Shown here: in pieces, positions 16,903 through 26,759 of the stretch
Numbering within the stretch: position 1 is the first letter of the stretch
Layout of the letters: each line of letters begins with the position of its first letter
Assembly: GCA_963731105.1 (NCBI GenBank)
Contig: CAVSUM010000010.1
Coordinates: forward strand, 124,001 to 188,000
DNA length: 64,000 nucleotides
Direction: 5' to 3'
From: RPQJ01 sp963731105
GTDB taxonomy: Bacteria > Pseudomonadota > Gammaproteobacteria > Steroidobacterales > Steroidobacteraceae
The notes under the pieces: model-generated
What the model was told of the DNA's origin: nothing
The model's input: the letters and a program-made list of their open reading frames with translations, nothing else
Database searches by the model: none
Made by a program: the position numbers and the translations under genes

Positions 16903-18357
16903 ATGCTCAAGCTCAAGGATCCCACCCTCCTTCGCCAGCAATGCTACGTCGACGGCGCGTGGATCGACGCCGACGGCGGTGGCAAGGTTGAAGTCACCAA
17001 CCCGGCGACCGGCGAGGTGCTCGGCACGGTGCCGAACCTCGGTGCCGCCGAAACGCGCCGCGCCATCGAGGCCGCGGCGGCGGCGTTTCCCGCGTGGGCG
17101 GCGAAGACCGCCAAGGAGCGCGCCGGGATCCTGCGCCGCTGGCACGACCTGATGCTCGCCAACGCCGACGACCTTGGGCTTCTGATGACCGCCGAGCAGG
17201 GCAAGCCGCTCGCCGAGGCCAAGGGCGAGGTGGCGTACGCGGCCGCGTTCATCGAGTGGTTCGCCGAGGAAGGCAAACGCGTCTACGGCGACGTCATCCC
17301 CGGCCACCAGCCCGACAAGCGCATTCTGGTGCTGCGCCAGCCGATCGGTGTCGTCGCGGCGATCACGCCGTGGAATTTCCCGGCGGCCATGATCACGCGC
17401 AAGGCCGGCCCCGCGCTCGCCGCCGGCTGCACCTTCGTCTGCAAGCCCGCCATGCTGACGCCCTACTCCGCGCTCGCCATGGCCGAGCTCGCCGCGCGGG
17501 CCGGCGTGCCAAAGGGCGTGTTCAGCGTGGTCACCGGTTCTGCCACCGCGCTCGGCGGCGAGATGACCTCGAACCCGCTGGTGCGCAAGCTGACTTTCAC
17601 CGGCTCCACCGAGATCGGCAAGAAGCTGATGCAGCAGTGCGCGGGCACGCTGAAGAAGGTGTCGCTCGAGCTCGGCGGCAATGCGCCGTTCATCGTGTTC
17701 GATGATGCAGATCTCGACGCTGCCGTGCAGGGCGCGATCGCCAGCAAGTACCGCAACACTGGGCAAACCTGTGTGTGTGCCAACCGGCTGCTGGTGCAGT
17801 CGGGCGTGTACGACGCTTTCGTCGCCAGGCTGGCCGACGCGGTGCGCCAGTTGCGCGTGGGCGACGGCCTGCAGGGTCCCACGGAGCAGGGCCCGCTGAT
17901 CGACGCCAAGGCGGTCGCGAAAGTCGAGGAGCACATCGCGGACGCCGTGGCGAAGGGCGGCAGGATCGCGCTCGGCGGCAAGCGCCATGCGCTCGGCGGC
18001 ACGTTCTTCGAGCCGACGATCGTCACCGACGTCACGCCCGACATGCTGGTCGCGCGGGAGGAGACCTTCGGCCCGGTGGCGCCGGTGTTCCGCTTCGAGA
18101 CCGAACAGGACGCGATCCGCATGGCGAACGACACTGAGTTCGGCCTGGCGTCGTACTTCTACACCCGCGATCTCGCGCGCACCTGGCGCGTCGCCGAGGG
18201 CCTCGAGTACGGCATCGTCGGCGTCAACACCGGCTTGATCTCCACCGAGGTCGCGCCGTTTGGCGGCGTCAAGGAATCGGGCATCGGCCGCGAAGGCTCG
18301 AAGTACGGCATCCTCGACTACACCGAGCTCAAGTACCTCTGCATCGGCGGCATCTAG
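16903..18357 (+). CDS. gabD: NAD(P)-dependent succinate-semialdehyde dehydrogenase
   Basis: Aldehyde dehydrogenase of 484 residues, the GabD length. Features: VVAAITPWNFP, GSTEIGKKLM (nucleotide site), general-base Glu in VSLELGGNAP, catalytic Cys290 in GQTCVCANR, and the C-terminal FGGVKESGIGREGSKYG, typical of the succinate-semialdehyde group. It oxidises succinate semialdehyde to succinate in 4-aminobutyrate breakdown. gabT is not adjacent, so another short semialdehyde could be the substrate. It lies in a likely operon with the dienelactone hydrolase and the Bcr/CflA pump (3 bp downstream). Confidence 0.9.
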   Translation: MLKLKDPTLLRQQCYVDGAWIDADGGGKVEVTNPATGEVLGTVPNLGAAETRRAIEAAAAAFPAWAAKTAKERAGILRRWHDLMLANADDLGLLMTAEQGKPLAEAKGEVAYAAAFIEWFAEEGKRVYGDVIPGHQPDKRILVLRQPIGVVAAITPWNFPAAMITRKAGPALAAGCTFVCKPAMLTPYSALAMAELAARAGVPKGVFSVVTGSATALGGEMTSNPLVRKLTFTGSTEIGKKLMQQCAGTLKKVSLELGGNAPFIVFDDADLDAAVQGAIASKYRNTGQTCVCANRLLVQSGVYDAFVARLADAVRQLRVGDGLQGPTEQGPLIDAKAVAKVEEHIADAVAKGGRIALGGKRHALGGTFFEPTIVTDVTPDMLVAREETFGPVAPVFRFETEQDAIRMANDTEFGLASYFYTRDLARTWRVAEGLEYGIVGVNTGLISTEVAPFGGVKESGIGREGSKYGILDYTELKYLCIGGI

Positions 18358-18359
18358 CG

Positions 18360-19553
18360 TTGCAGACGCCGCCGATCTCCGACCGCGCGCTGCTCCTGCT
18401 GCTGGCGGCGATCACCGCGCTCGGTCCGATCGCGACCAACCTGTACCTGCCGGCGCTGCCGGCCGTGCGCGAGTACTTCGACGCGAGCGTCGCGGCGGTG
18501 CAGGCGACGTTCTCGGTGTCGCTGATCATGTTCGCGATCGGCATCCTGGTGTGGGGCCCGATCGCGGACCGCTACGGTCGGCGCACCGCGGTTCTGTGCG
18601 GCCTCGGCATCATGATCGCGGGCGCGCTCGTGAGCCTCACCGCGCAGAGCCTGCACTGGCTGGTGGTGGGACGCGCCATCCAGGCGTTCGGCACCGCCAC
18701 CGGCATCGTCGTGGCGCGCGCGATCGTCAGCGATCGCTACCCCATCGAGCGAATGACGCGGGCGCTGGCGCAACTCACCATGGTCGCGGTGCTCGGCAAT
18801 TCGCTGGCCCCGGTGCTGGGAGGTTTCCTCGCGGCGGGTTTCGGCTGGCGCGCCGTATTCGCGGTGCTGGTGGTGACCGCGGTGGTGATCGGCTTCACGG
18901 CGTGGCGCCGCCTGCCCGAGACGCGGCGCCCGACGGCGCATCCGCCACGCGCGAAGGAAATGGCCGCCGCGGCATGGTCGCTCGCGCGCATGCCGCTGTT
19001 CGCCGGCTGCGTGCTGCAGAGCGCGGTGGTGTACGCCACGTTCCTGGTGTTCATTTCGCTCGCGCCGTACGTGATGGTTTCGGCCTTCGGCCGCGCGCCC
19101 ACCGAGTTCGGCATGTATTACCTGTTCATCGCGGTGGGCTACTTCCTCGGCAACTGGTCGGTCGGCAAGTTCATGTCGCACCGCGGCCAGCATTGGATGG
19201 TCGTCACCGGCGTGCTGCTGTCGGCGGCGGGCGCGGCAACTGCGCTGGCGTTCGTGGCGGTGGGGCTGACGCACCCGCTGTGGATCTTCGTGCCGATCGG
19301 CGTCCTGTCTTACGGCCAGGGCCTTTCGCTGCCGAACGTGACCGCCACCGCGGTGAGCCTGGCACCACAGCACGCGGGCGTTGGTTCGAGCCTGATCGGG
19401 TTCCTGCAGCAGCTGATCGGCGCGGCTTGCGTGCAATGGATGGGCCGCTTCCCGACCGACACCGCGCTGCCGATGCTGGTGTTCTGCGCGGCCTGCTGCG
19501 CGCTCGGCGTCGCGATGCTCTACGTCTTCCCGCGCCTGCAGGCCGGAAAATAG
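18360..19553 (+). CDS. Bcr/CflA-type major facilitator drug efflux pump
   Basis: Inner-membrane antiporter of 397 residues with about 12 hydrophobic segments. The N-terminal ITALGPIATNLYLPALP, loop GPIADRYGRRTAVLCG and the proline/glycine-rich segment-5 motif LAPVLGGFLA are Bcr/CflA marks. Such pumps expel chloramphenicol, bicyclomycin or Cys-containing peptides; the specificity here is unknown. The start is a TTG 3 bp after gabD. The stop codon TAG is supplied by a family A repeat (AAAATAGGGG). Confidence 0.9.
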   Translation: MQTPPISDRALLLLLAAITALGPIATNLYLPALPAVREYFDASVAAVQATFSVSLIMFAIGILVWGPIADRYGRRTAVLCGLGIMIAGALVSLTAQSLHWLVVGRAIQAFGTATGIVVARAIVSDRYPIERMTRALAQLTMVAVLGNSLAPVLGGFLAAGFGWRAVFAVLVVTAVVIGFTAWRRLPETRRPTAHPPRAKEMAAAAWSLARMPLFAGCVLQSAVVYATFLVFISLAPYVMVSAFGRAPTEFGMYYLFIAVGYFLGNWSVGKFMSHRGQHWMVVTGVLLSAAGAATALAFVAVGLTHPLWIFVPIGVLSYGQGLSLPNVTATAVSLAPQHAGVGSSLIGFLQQLIGAACVQWMGRFPTDTALPMLVFCAACCALGVAMLYVFPRLQAGK

Positions 19554-19608
19554 GGGAAATAGGGGACATTCTCCTGTTTATCGGGGGGAAAAATAGGAGA
19601 ATGTCCCC
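19547..19608. repeat. Palindromic repeat, family A copy 1 (GGGGACATTCTCC)
   Basis: Contains AAATAGGGGACATTCTCCTG facing AATAGGAGAATGTCCCC across a short spacer. It supplies the stop codon of the upstream MFS gene and the GGAGA ribosome site of hemH. Other copies: 22029-22084, 54835-54953, 56427-56466. Confidence 0.9.
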
Positions 19609-20703
19609 ATGAAATTCGTAGGCACCACCGACTACGTCCACGGCACGCCGTCGCGCCTCGGCGTCCTGCTCGTCAACCTCGGCACGCCGGACGAACCGAC
19701 GACACCGGCGGTGCGGCGCTATCTCGCGGAATTCCTCTGGGACCCGCGCGTGATCGAGATGTCGCGCCCGCTGTGGTGGCTGATCCTGCACGGCATCATC
19801 CTGCGCGTGCGGCCATCGAAGAGCGCCCACGCCTACCAGAAGGTGTGGACGCCCGCCGGCTCGCCGCTGCTGGTCGAATCGCGCGCGCTCAGCGGCGCTC
19901 TGGCGGAACGGCTGCGATCACGCCTCGGCGACCGTGTGCGCATCGAGCTCGGCATGACCTACGGCAACCCGTCGCTCGACGACGCGCTCGAGCGCCTGCG
20001 CCGCGACAACGTGCAGCGGCTGCTGGTGTTGCCGATGTATCCGCAGTACTCGGCCACCACCACGGCCTCAATCTTCGAGCGGGTGACCACCGAACTGTCG
20101 CGCTGGCGCTGGATCCCAGAGCTGCGAATGGTCAACCAGTACTGGGACGAGGACCGCTACATTGCCGCGCTCGCCGACAGCGTCGCCACGCACTGGCAGC
20201 AGCACGGCCGCAAGCACCTGCTGTTCTCGTTCCACTCCATCCCGAAGCGCTACTTCCTGGCCGGCGACCCGTACCACTGCTTCTGCCACGGCACCGCCGC
20301 CCGCGTGGCCGCGCGCCTCGGCCTCGGCAAGGACCAGTGGTCGCTGGGCTTCCAGTCGCGCTTCGGCCGCGAGGAATGGCTCAAGCCGTACGTCGACCTG
20401 CTGCTCGCAGACTACGCAAAGAACGGCCCGAAAAGCGTCACGCTCGTGTGCCCGGGCTTCGCCACCGATTGCCTCGAGACCCTAGAGGAAATCAGCATGC
20501 AGAACCGCGAGGCATTCATGGCGCACGGTGGTGAGGCCTTCGACTACGTGCCTTGCCTCAACTCGAGCACGCCGCACGTGGACCTGTACGAGCACGTGGT
20601 GCTGAAGCACGCGCAGGGCTGGCCGGAGCTGGAGCGGCGAGACGACGCTGCGTTGCTGGCCCAGTCGCGCGAGCGGGCGCTGGCCCTGGGCGCAAAGAGC
20701 TGA
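19609..20703 (+). CDS. hemH: Ferrochelatase
   Basis: Inserts ferrous iron into protoporphyrin IX, the last step of protoheme synthesis. 364 residues. The catalytic His is in LLFSFHSIPKRYF, the Glu in CLETLEEISMQN, and the N-terminal VNLGTPDEPTTPAVRRYL is typical. The start ATG at 19609 immediately follows a family A repeat; the only plausible ribosome site, GGAGA at 19596-19600, belongs to the repeat. The next gene begins 8 bp after its stop. Confidence 0.96.
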   Translation: MKFVGTTDYVHGTPSRLGVLLVNLGTPDEPTTPAVRRYLAEFLWDPRVIEMSRPLWWLILHGIILRVRPSKSAHAYQKVWTPAGSPLLVESRALSGALAERLRSRLGDRVRIELGMTYGNPSLDDALERLRRDNVQRLLVLPMYPQYSATTTASIFERVTTELSRWRWIPELRMVNQYWDEDRYIAALADSVATHWQQHGRKHLLFSFHSIPKRYFLAGDPYHCFCHGTAARVAARLGLGKDQWSLGFQSRFGREEWLKPYVDLLLADYAKNGPKSVTLVCPGFATDCLETLEEISMQNREAFMAHGGEAFDYVPCLNSSTPHVDLYEHVVLKHAQGWPELERRDDAALLAQSRERALALGAKS

Positions 20704-20711
20704 TTCACGCC

Positions 20712-21428
20712 GTGCTCGGGCGCTTCCTCGAGATCAGCGTCCGGGCGAGCGATGTGCCCGCCTCACTGGCGTTCTACGAATCGCTGGGCTTCGTGCAGGC
20801 CACCACCGGCGACAGCTTCGGCCACCCGTATGCCGTGGTCACCGATGGCCGACTCCACCTCGGCCTGCATGCGCGCGAGTTTGACGCGCCGGCGCTCACC
20901 TGGGTGCAGCCCGACCTCGCCCGCCACGCCGAGTCGTTGCGCGCACTCGGCATCGATTTCGCCTTCCAGCAGTTCGGCGAGGACGCGCTGCACCAGCTCG
21001 GCTTCACCGATCCCTCCGGTCAGATGATCACCCTGCTCGAGGCACGCACGTTTTCGCCACCGTCGCTGCCGGCGGCGCACGCCACACGCCTCGGCTACTT
21101 CGAGGAGTTCGGCCTGCCCGTGGCCGACCTCGAGCGCGCCACCGCGTTCTGGGACTCGCTCGGCTTCGTCGCCTTCGACCCGGTGCGCATGCCGTTCACT
21201 CGCGTGGTTGCCGCCGGGCGGGACCTGAACGTCGGGCTGTATGACGTTGACCTGCGCTCACCGGTGTTGGCTTTTTCCGATCCGGCCATGCCGGAGCGCA
21301 TCGCGCAGCTGCGGGAGCAGGGCCATCGTTTCGTGGATCGTTTGCCGCGCGGCATGGATCGACGCAGCAATGCCTTGCTCGAGGCGCCCGAAGGCACGTG
21401 GCTGCTGCTCACCACCGCGGAAGATTGA
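20712..21428 (+). CDS. Two-domain VOC (glyoxalase/bleomycin-resistance fold) protein
   Basis: About 238 residues with two VOC modules: residues 1-120 (GRFLEISVRASDVPASLAFY) and 130-235 (EEFGLPVADLERATAFWDSLGF). VOC proteins use paired beta-alpha-beta-beta-beta units to hold a metal and include glyoxalases, dioxygenases and sequestering proteins. The expected His/Glu metal ligands are only partly obvious, so activity is uncertain. GTG start at 20712, 8 bp after hemH, so probably co-transcribed. Confidence 0.82.
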   Translation: MLGRFLEISVRASDVPASLAFYESLGFVQATTGDSFGHPYAVVTDGRLHLGLHAREFDAPALTWVQPDLARHAESLRALGIDFAFQQFGEDALHQLGFTDPSGQMITLLEARTFSPPSLPAAHATRLGYFEEFGLPVADLERATAFWDSLGFVAFDPVRMPFTRVVAAGRDLNVGLYDVDLRSPVLAFSDPAMPERIAQLREQGHRFVDRLPRGMDRRSNALLEAPEGTWLLLTTAED

Positions 21429-21483
21429 TGCTGCACTGCGTTAAGATGGCGGCCTGTTTACAACGCAGAACTGGAGTCAGTCC

Positions 21484-22029
21484 ATGCAGTGGCGGAATTC
21501 GACGAGCAGTTACGGCGCAGTAGCGAAGTTCCTGCACTGGGGCATCGTGATCCTGATCATCGTGCAGTACTTCCTGGCGGAGACCGCCGACGAGCTGCCC
21601 GACGGCCCCGGCAAGCTGGACATGATCACGCGCCACAAGTCGCTCGGCATGCTGCTGCTGCTGCTCGCCCTCGCCCGCATCGGCTGGAAACTCGCCAACC
21701 GCGGCCTGCCGCCGCCGGTGCCGATGCCGAACGGGCAGCGCATCGCCGCCGCGGCCGGCCACGGCCTGCTGTACCTGTTGCTGCTGGCCCAACCGATCAG
21801 CGGCTGGATGATGTCGTCGGCCGCCGGCTACCCGGTGTCGTTGTTCGGGCTGATCGATTTCCCCGCGCTGGTGGGCGAGAACCACGACCTGCACGAGTCG
21901 CTGGAGGAAGTGCACGAGGCGCTGTTCAATGCCCTGGCGGTGGTCGCCGTACTGCACGCGTTGGCCGCGCTCTACCACCATTTCTTCATGAAGGACGACA
22001 GCCTGCGGCGCATGCTGCCGTTCCGTTGA
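21484..22029 (+). CDS. Cytochrome b561 family protein
   Basis: Inner-membrane di-heme b-type cytochrome of 181 residues with four hydrophobic helices. Candidate heme ligands are His in AKFLHWGIVI, MITRHKSLGM, EVHEALFN and VLHALAALYHH, matching the YodB/CybB pattern. These proteins pass electrons from ubiquinol to superoxide or other acceptors. Clear start ATG with GGAG upstream. It ends at a family A repeat that separates it from convergent putP. Confidence 0.9.
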   Translation: MQWRNSTSSYGAVAKFLHWGIVILIIVQYFLAETADELPDGPGKLDMITRHKSLGMLLLLLALARIGWKLANRGLPPPVPMPNGQRIAAAAGHGLLYLLLLAQPISGWMMSSAAGYPVSLFGLIDFPALVGENHDLHESLEEVHEALFNALAVVAVLHALAALYHHFFMKDDSLRRMLPFR

Positions 22030-22084
22030 AAAATAGGGGACATTCTCCGGTTTTCGAAAATTAGGGAGAATGTCCCCTATTTCC
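22029..22084. repeat. Palindromic repeat, family A copy 2
   Basis: AAATAGGGGACATTCTCCGG and AGGGAGAATGTCCCCTATTT form near-perfect inverted arms around an 8-base centre. It lies exactly between convergent cytochrome b561 and putP genes, donates the putP stop codon (TAG on the minus strand) and would form a strong hairpin in both transcripts. Confidence 0.9.
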
Positions 22085-23510
22085 GTTCGAGCGCGCTTAC
22101 GATCCAGATCGCGGTCGCCGACAGCACCACGCCCGGCACCATCTCGTAGAGCGCGAAGATTCCGCCGCTGCCCTGCTTCCACAGGATCACGGTGAGACCG
22201 CCGACGAGCATGCCGGCGAGTGCGCCGTTGCGCGTCATGCGCGGCCAGTACAGCGACAGCACGATGGCCGGGCCGAACGCCGCGCCGAAGCCGGCCCAGG
22301 CCCAGGCCACGAGGTCGAGCACCTTGTTCTCGGGATTCAGCGCAAGCAGGTAGGCGAGCAGCGCAATGCCGAGCACCGCACCGCGGCCGACCCACAGCAA
22401 CTCCGCGCGGCCGGGATCGCGGCGGAACAGGCCTTTGTAGAAGTCCTGCGCAAACGCCGACGAGGCGACAAGCAACTGCGCCGACGCCGTGCTCATGATC
22501 GCTGCGAGGATCCCGGACAGGCAGATGCCGGCCAGCACCGGATGCAGGTGCGTAGTTGCCATCTGTATGAACACCTTCTCGGCGTCCGGCCCCTGCAGCG
22601 GCGGCGCGATCAGCACCGCGCCCGCGAGACCGACCACTACCGCGGCGAGCAGCACCACGATCACCCACCCCATCGCAACGCGCCGTGCCGTCGGCATGTC
22701 CGCCGCGGAACGGATCGCCATGAAGCGCGCCAGGATGTGCGGCTGGCCCGGATAGCCGAGGCCCCACGCCAGCAGCGAGGCAATGCCGATGAGCCCGAGC
22801 GCCTGCCCGTCGCTACCGACCAGGGGGTTGAGTAGCGCGGGATTCGCGGCCTCGATGCGTGCCAGCAGCTCGCCGAAGCCCCCGGCGAGCCCGACGCCGA
22901 TCGCCGCCACGAGGATCAGCGCGAAGAACATCAGCGTGCCCTGCAGCACGTCGGACCAGCTCACCGCGAGGAAGCCGCCGAAAAACGTGTAGGCGAGCAT
23001 GACGACGCTGCCCCAGACCATGGCGTCGTGGTAGTGCATGCCGAACAGCGACTCGAACAGGCGGCCGGCCGCGACGAAACCCGAGCTGGCATAGAAAGTG
23101 AAGAACACCAGGATGAACAGCGCGGTCAGCGTGCGCAAGATGCGCGAGCGGTCGTCGAAGCGGCGCTCGAAGTAGTCGGGCAGGGTGAGTGCATCGCCGA
23201 GCTGCTCCGTGCGGATGCGCAGTGGCGCGGCGATGAACCGCCAGTTGAGCCAGGTGCCGAGGATCAGGCCGGCGGCGAGCCACACGGCGTCGAAGCCGGC
23301 GAGATAGGCGAGGCCGGGCAGGCCCATCAACAGCCAGCCGCTCATGTCGGAGGCCTGCGCGCTGAACGCCGTCACCCAGCTGCCGAGCGACCGGCCGCCA
23401 AGGATGTAATCGGCGAGGTTGCTGGTGCGACGGTACGCGACGAAGCCGAGCACCAGGCAGATGCCCATGTAGACGACGATGGTGGCGATGATCACTGGCG
23501 TATCAGTCAT
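22077..23510 (-). CDS. putP: Sodium/proline symporter
   Basis: Sodium:solute symporter family, 477 residues, about 13 membrane helices. GGRSLGSWVTAFSAQASDMS near residue 45 is the typical sodium-site segment, and MGLPGLAYLAGFDAVW follows as in PutP. GWGVIVVL-like and ILARFMAIRSAADM match the proline carriers. ATG 23510 (MTDTPVIIA) chosen. putA is not adjacent. Its stop is within a family A repeat. Confidence 0.9.
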   Translation of the reverse strand: MTDTPVIIATIVVYMGICLVLGFVAYRRTSNLADYILGGRSLGSWVTAFSAQASDMSGWLLMGLPGLAYLAGFDAVWLAAGLILGTWLNWRFIAAPLRIRTEQLGDALTLPDYFERRFDDRSRILRTLTALFILVFFTFYASSGFVAAGRLFESLFGMHYHDAMVWGSVVMLAYTFFGGFLAVSWSDVLQGTLMFFALILVAAIGVGLAGGFGELLARIEAANPALLNPLVGSDGQALGLIGIASLLAWGLGYPGQPHILARFMAIRSAADMPTARRVAMGWVIVVLLAAVVVGLAGAVLIAPPLQGPDAEKVFIQMATTHLHPVLAGICLSGILAAIMSTASAQLLVASSAFAQDFYKGLFRRDPGRAELLWVGRGAVLGIALLAYLLALNPENKVLDLVAWAWAGFGAAFGPAIVLSLYWPRMTRNGALAGMLVGGLTVILWKQGSGGIFALYEMVPGVVLSATAIWIVSALERK

Positions 23511-23776
23511 TTGCACACAGGATCTCGCGTGCGCATCACGAGATGCAACCACAGATTCACGAAACCGTCACACTGACTGCGATCCCGATCCGCATGATCC
23601 GCTTCACCGGCGCTGCTATGCCCCCATGCAGCCCGGCGTCAGCGGATCGCAGCGAGGCAGCATCAGCCGCCAAGCGGCAGCAGGGACGGATGCGTTAAGT
23701 CCTCAATGCGGTTCTTCCGCGCCGGGGCAGGGCCACCCCCGCCCTGCCCCGGCTGCTCTTTACAAGACGCCACCAT
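23511..23776. other. Intergenic region upstream of putP
   Basis: About 266 bp. It holds the putP promoter region (none recognised with confidence), an interrupted dyad GATCTCGCGTGCGCATCACGAGATGC, and the hairpin listed separately. I see no coding potential. Confidence 0.4.
23721..23760. terminator. GC-rich hairpin downstream of the ebo operon
   Basis: GCCGGGGCAGGGC (23721-23733) pairs perfectly with GCCCTGCCCCGGC (23741-23753) around a 7-base loop. A short TGCTCTTT follows on the plus strand only; on the minus strand, where the ebo operon ends at 23777, no U-run follows. It could stall minus-strand transcription as a stable hairpin. Confidence 0.5.
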
Positions 23777-24669
23777 CTACTCGAGCTGTGCGAGCAACCG
23801 TTCGATCATCGCCTCGGCCTGAGCGCGGTAACCGCCGCCGAACAGGTTGAGGTGGTTGAGCACGTGGTACAGGTTGTACAGGTCGCGGCGTTCCCCGGCG
23901 CCGGGATCAAGCGGCCACGCGGCGTGGTACGCGTAGTAGAAGGCGGGACCGAAGCCGCCGAACAGGTACGTCATCGCGAGGTCCGCTTCGCGATCACCGT
24001 AGTAGACGGCGGGATCGTAGAGCACCGGTGCGCCGTTGCTGTCCGTCGCCCAGTTGCCGCCCCACAGGTCGCCATGCAGCAGGGACGGTTGCGGCCGCTG
24101 TCCCTCGAAGAATGCATCGAGCCGCTCGCTCAGCGCGCGGCCGCGCTCGAGCCAGCGGCCGCCGAGGCCGTGCCGCTCGGCGAGATCGAGCTGGCAGCCC
24201 AGCCGGTGGCGGGCAAAGAAATCGGGCCACTCGGCGGACCAGTCGTTGCGCTGTGGCGTAGCACCGATGGTGTTGTCGCGATGCCAGCCGAACCGTGCGG
24301 CGGTAACGCGGTGCAACGCGGCGAGTTGCTCGCCGAGCATCGCCTCGGTCCGCGGCGTGGTCCGGCCGAAGTCGATCCACTCCAGCGCCAGGAACGCACG
24401 ACCCGCGGCTGTGCCCAGCCCCAGCACCGCGGCACGCGCACCCCTTCCGCGCGCTGAAGCTCGTGTAGCCCCTCGGCCTCGGCCTCGAACATCTCGAGCC
24501 GATCGGCATCCGCCAGCTTTACGAACAGCGGTCCTTCGCTGGCCAGCCACCGCACGCACTCGTTGATACTGCCGCCGCCGACCGCATGCTCCGGCCGATC
24601 GGCGACGCGCCGCCCGGTCGCTTCTGCGAGTGCCGCGGCGAGGACGTCTGCAGGCGATGTCGATCCCAT
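23777..24669 (-). CDS. Fructosamine kinase family protein (one frameshift)
   Basis: About 297 residues of the FN3K/APH-like kinase fold, which phosphorylates ketoamines formed by glycation or other sugar-like substrates in the cytoplasm. N-terminal part: MGSTSPADVLAAAL, GGGSINECVR, LFVKLADAD (ATP-binding Lys). C-terminal part: LALEWIDFGR, then SLLHGDLWGGNW (catalytic Asp), YDPAVYYGDREADLAMTYLFGG, all typical. A one-base loss near 24438 separates the halves. It is the last gene of the ebo operon, starting 24 bp after eboC. Whether it serves the pathway product or repairs glycated protein cannot be told. Confidence 0.82.
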
Positions 24670-24692
24670 GACGCTGGCCGGCCGTGGCAGAC

Positions 24693-25557
24693 TCAGGTGG
24701 GCGAAACGAAGCGCTGCAGTCCGAGGGTGAGCAGGAAGCCACCCACCGCGACGGCCGCCAGCCCGGGCGACCCCGCCGCTGCAATCACCAGCGCGTCCCA
24801 CAGGCAGATGCCGGCCAGCAGCGCACCTACCGCGCGCGGCACGTCGCCCGGACGCCGCCGCTTCAGGAATGACAGCGAGTACAGCACCCACGCGACGAAC
24901 GCGAGCCAGCACGCCGCTGAGACAATTCCATCGAGCGCAGGCTGCACGCCCCATGCCACCGGCAGCGCCAGCAACAGCAGCGGCCAGAGATTGGCCACAC
25001 GATCGAGGTGCTCCTGCCGGGCGATGTAGGTCAGCCCAACCAGGTAGCTGAGCAGCAGCAGTCCCGCGACGAATACGCGGCCCGGCGGCTCTGCCATCAC
25101 GGCGTAAGCCGCAACCACATACACCAGCAGTCGGCACAGACCCCATAACGATCGGGCTGAACGGATTCTGCTTGTGGTGCCAGTCGTAGAACAGGATGGC
25201 CGCACCGAGCGCGAGCCCCGCGACCAGTGGCCGCCAGCCCGTGCCACCGGCGACTCCGTAGCCCAACCAGCCGAGCACGACGATGCCCGCCGCCAGCATG
25301 CCGAAGCCGGCACCGAACACCTCGGCGGTGGAGGCGCGACCCGAGGGAATCGGCCGCTCGCGGCGATGGCGCGCGTCGAACTCGCGATCGAAGGCGTCGT
25401 TGAGGAACATGCCGGCCACGTAGCAGAGCGACAGGGCGAGCATGAGCCACGGCACGCGCGGATCGCTCGCCGCGCCGCCGGCCAGCACGACGCCGGCGAG
25501 CACGTTGGTCCAGACCGTCGGCAGGTTGGAGACGCGACCGAGCTCGAATGCCGTCAC
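24693..25557 (-). CDS. eboC: EboC: UbiA-family prenyltransferase (one frameshift)
   Basis: Inner-membrane prenyltransferase-like protein of about 287 residues with 7-9 helices. The first Asp-rich motif is FLNDAFDREFDARHRRERPI with following PSGRAS; the second is YDWHHKQNPFSP. Frame change at the GGGG run near 25145; MGLCRLLVYVVAAYAV continues the protein. UbiA enzymes transfer isoprenoid diphosphates onto aromatic or polyol acceptors. EboC is one of six genes of the ebo cluster, in cyanobacteria needed for scytonemin precursor export. GTG start at 25557, 7 bp before (minus sense, after) the eboE stop. A type 2 IPP isomerase gene in the same operon fits a prenylation step. Confidence 0.85.
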
Positions 25558-25563
25558 GCCACT

Positions 25564-26759
25564 TCATGCGAGGCAGCCCCGCACCCACTCCAGCTCGCGC
25601 GCGATCGCATCCTCGACGCGTTGCCGTGCGGTGTTGCGGCGGCAGCACCGACCAGGTGTAGGTCTCCACTTCGAGCTGCGTCGCAAACGCCTGTTGCCGC
25701 TGGTGCGCCAGGACGTCGCGCACGAACGACTGCGTCGAGGCGAACGGTTCGAGTGCCTCGAGGAACACCGGGACGTGGAAATGCACCCGCCACTCGCAGG
25801 CGCCTTCGCGCCAGCGACCGGCCGTCCGTGCGTCGACGACGTCTGCGTAGCGCTGCAGGCCCGCCGGCGTGCGCTCGACCACTTGATGCAGGTACACGGC
25901 GTCTTCGTAGCGGCGCAACTCGTCGAGCACATCTGCGGTGACCATCGGGATCCGCAGCCCGGCCGTCACCTGCACCTTGGCAATCGTGATGCCGGCCTGC
26001 TCGAGCAGCCTGCACGCACGCCAGGGGATCCTCGAACTCGACCGCGGCGTGACAGAGGTCGAGGCAGACGCCGAGATGGCGCCGCAGCGCGGTCGCGGCG
26101 GCGACCTCGTCCAGTCCCGCGAGAGTCGCCAGGCGCGCAGCCGCAGCGTCCGAGTGCAGGTGCTGGCGGAAGAACCGCACCGTCTCGTCGACGGTCTCGA
26201 GCAGGCAGCAGGGCTCGGGCTCCAGCGCGAGCACGATGCAACGCCCGGTGGCGCGCTCGAGCGACACGAGATGTGCCGCGTGGCGCAGCAGCTGCTCGAC
26301 GATCAGCGGCACTGCCTCCGGACCGGTGGCGTGTGCCTTGAATGCACCGGGCACCGTGCTGACGCTGCCGGGGCAATCTAGGCCGTGCGGCAGCAACTGC
26401 GCGAGCAGGTCGGCGAGACGGTTGGTGTAATCGAGTCGTGCCGGGTCGCGCCAGTCGGGCCGATAGACATCGTCCTTCACGCGCGTGCCGTGGAACGGCC
26501 CGTACGGGAAGCCGTTGATGGTGAAGACGTACAGGTCATGCGCGGCCAGGAAAGCCTTGAAGTCCGCGAGCGGGCCTGGCTCGGACAGCGAGCGGGCCGC
26601 CACGGCGGACAGGCGCAGCCCCACGCCGAACGGCGCGTCGGGACTCGCCCGCTGCTTCACCAGCGGCAGGTAGCGCTCGAGGTTGGCGCGGATCTCGTCC
26701 CAGGTCTCGCCCGGATGGATGTTGGTGCAGTACGTGAGGTGCGCGCCGGCAACCTTCAC
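25564..26759 (-). CDS. eboE: EboE: TIM-barrel sugar-phosphate isomerase/epimerase-like (two frameshifts)
   Basis: Xylose-isomerase-type TIM barrel of about 398 residues. It begins VKVAGAHLTYCTNIHPGETW, the EboE opening. Later marks: FTINGFPYGPFHG, LALEPEPCCLLETV (metal Glu) and CLDLCHAAVEFEDP (metal Asp/His). Frame changes near 26020 and 25640 break the C-terminal third; RLLEQAGITIAKVQ and RVEDAIARELEWVRG show the true continuation. The GTG start overlaps the eboD stop (GTGA). The exact reaction of EboE is not established; a cyclitol or sugar rearrangement downstream of EboD is the usual guess. Confidence 0.85.
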
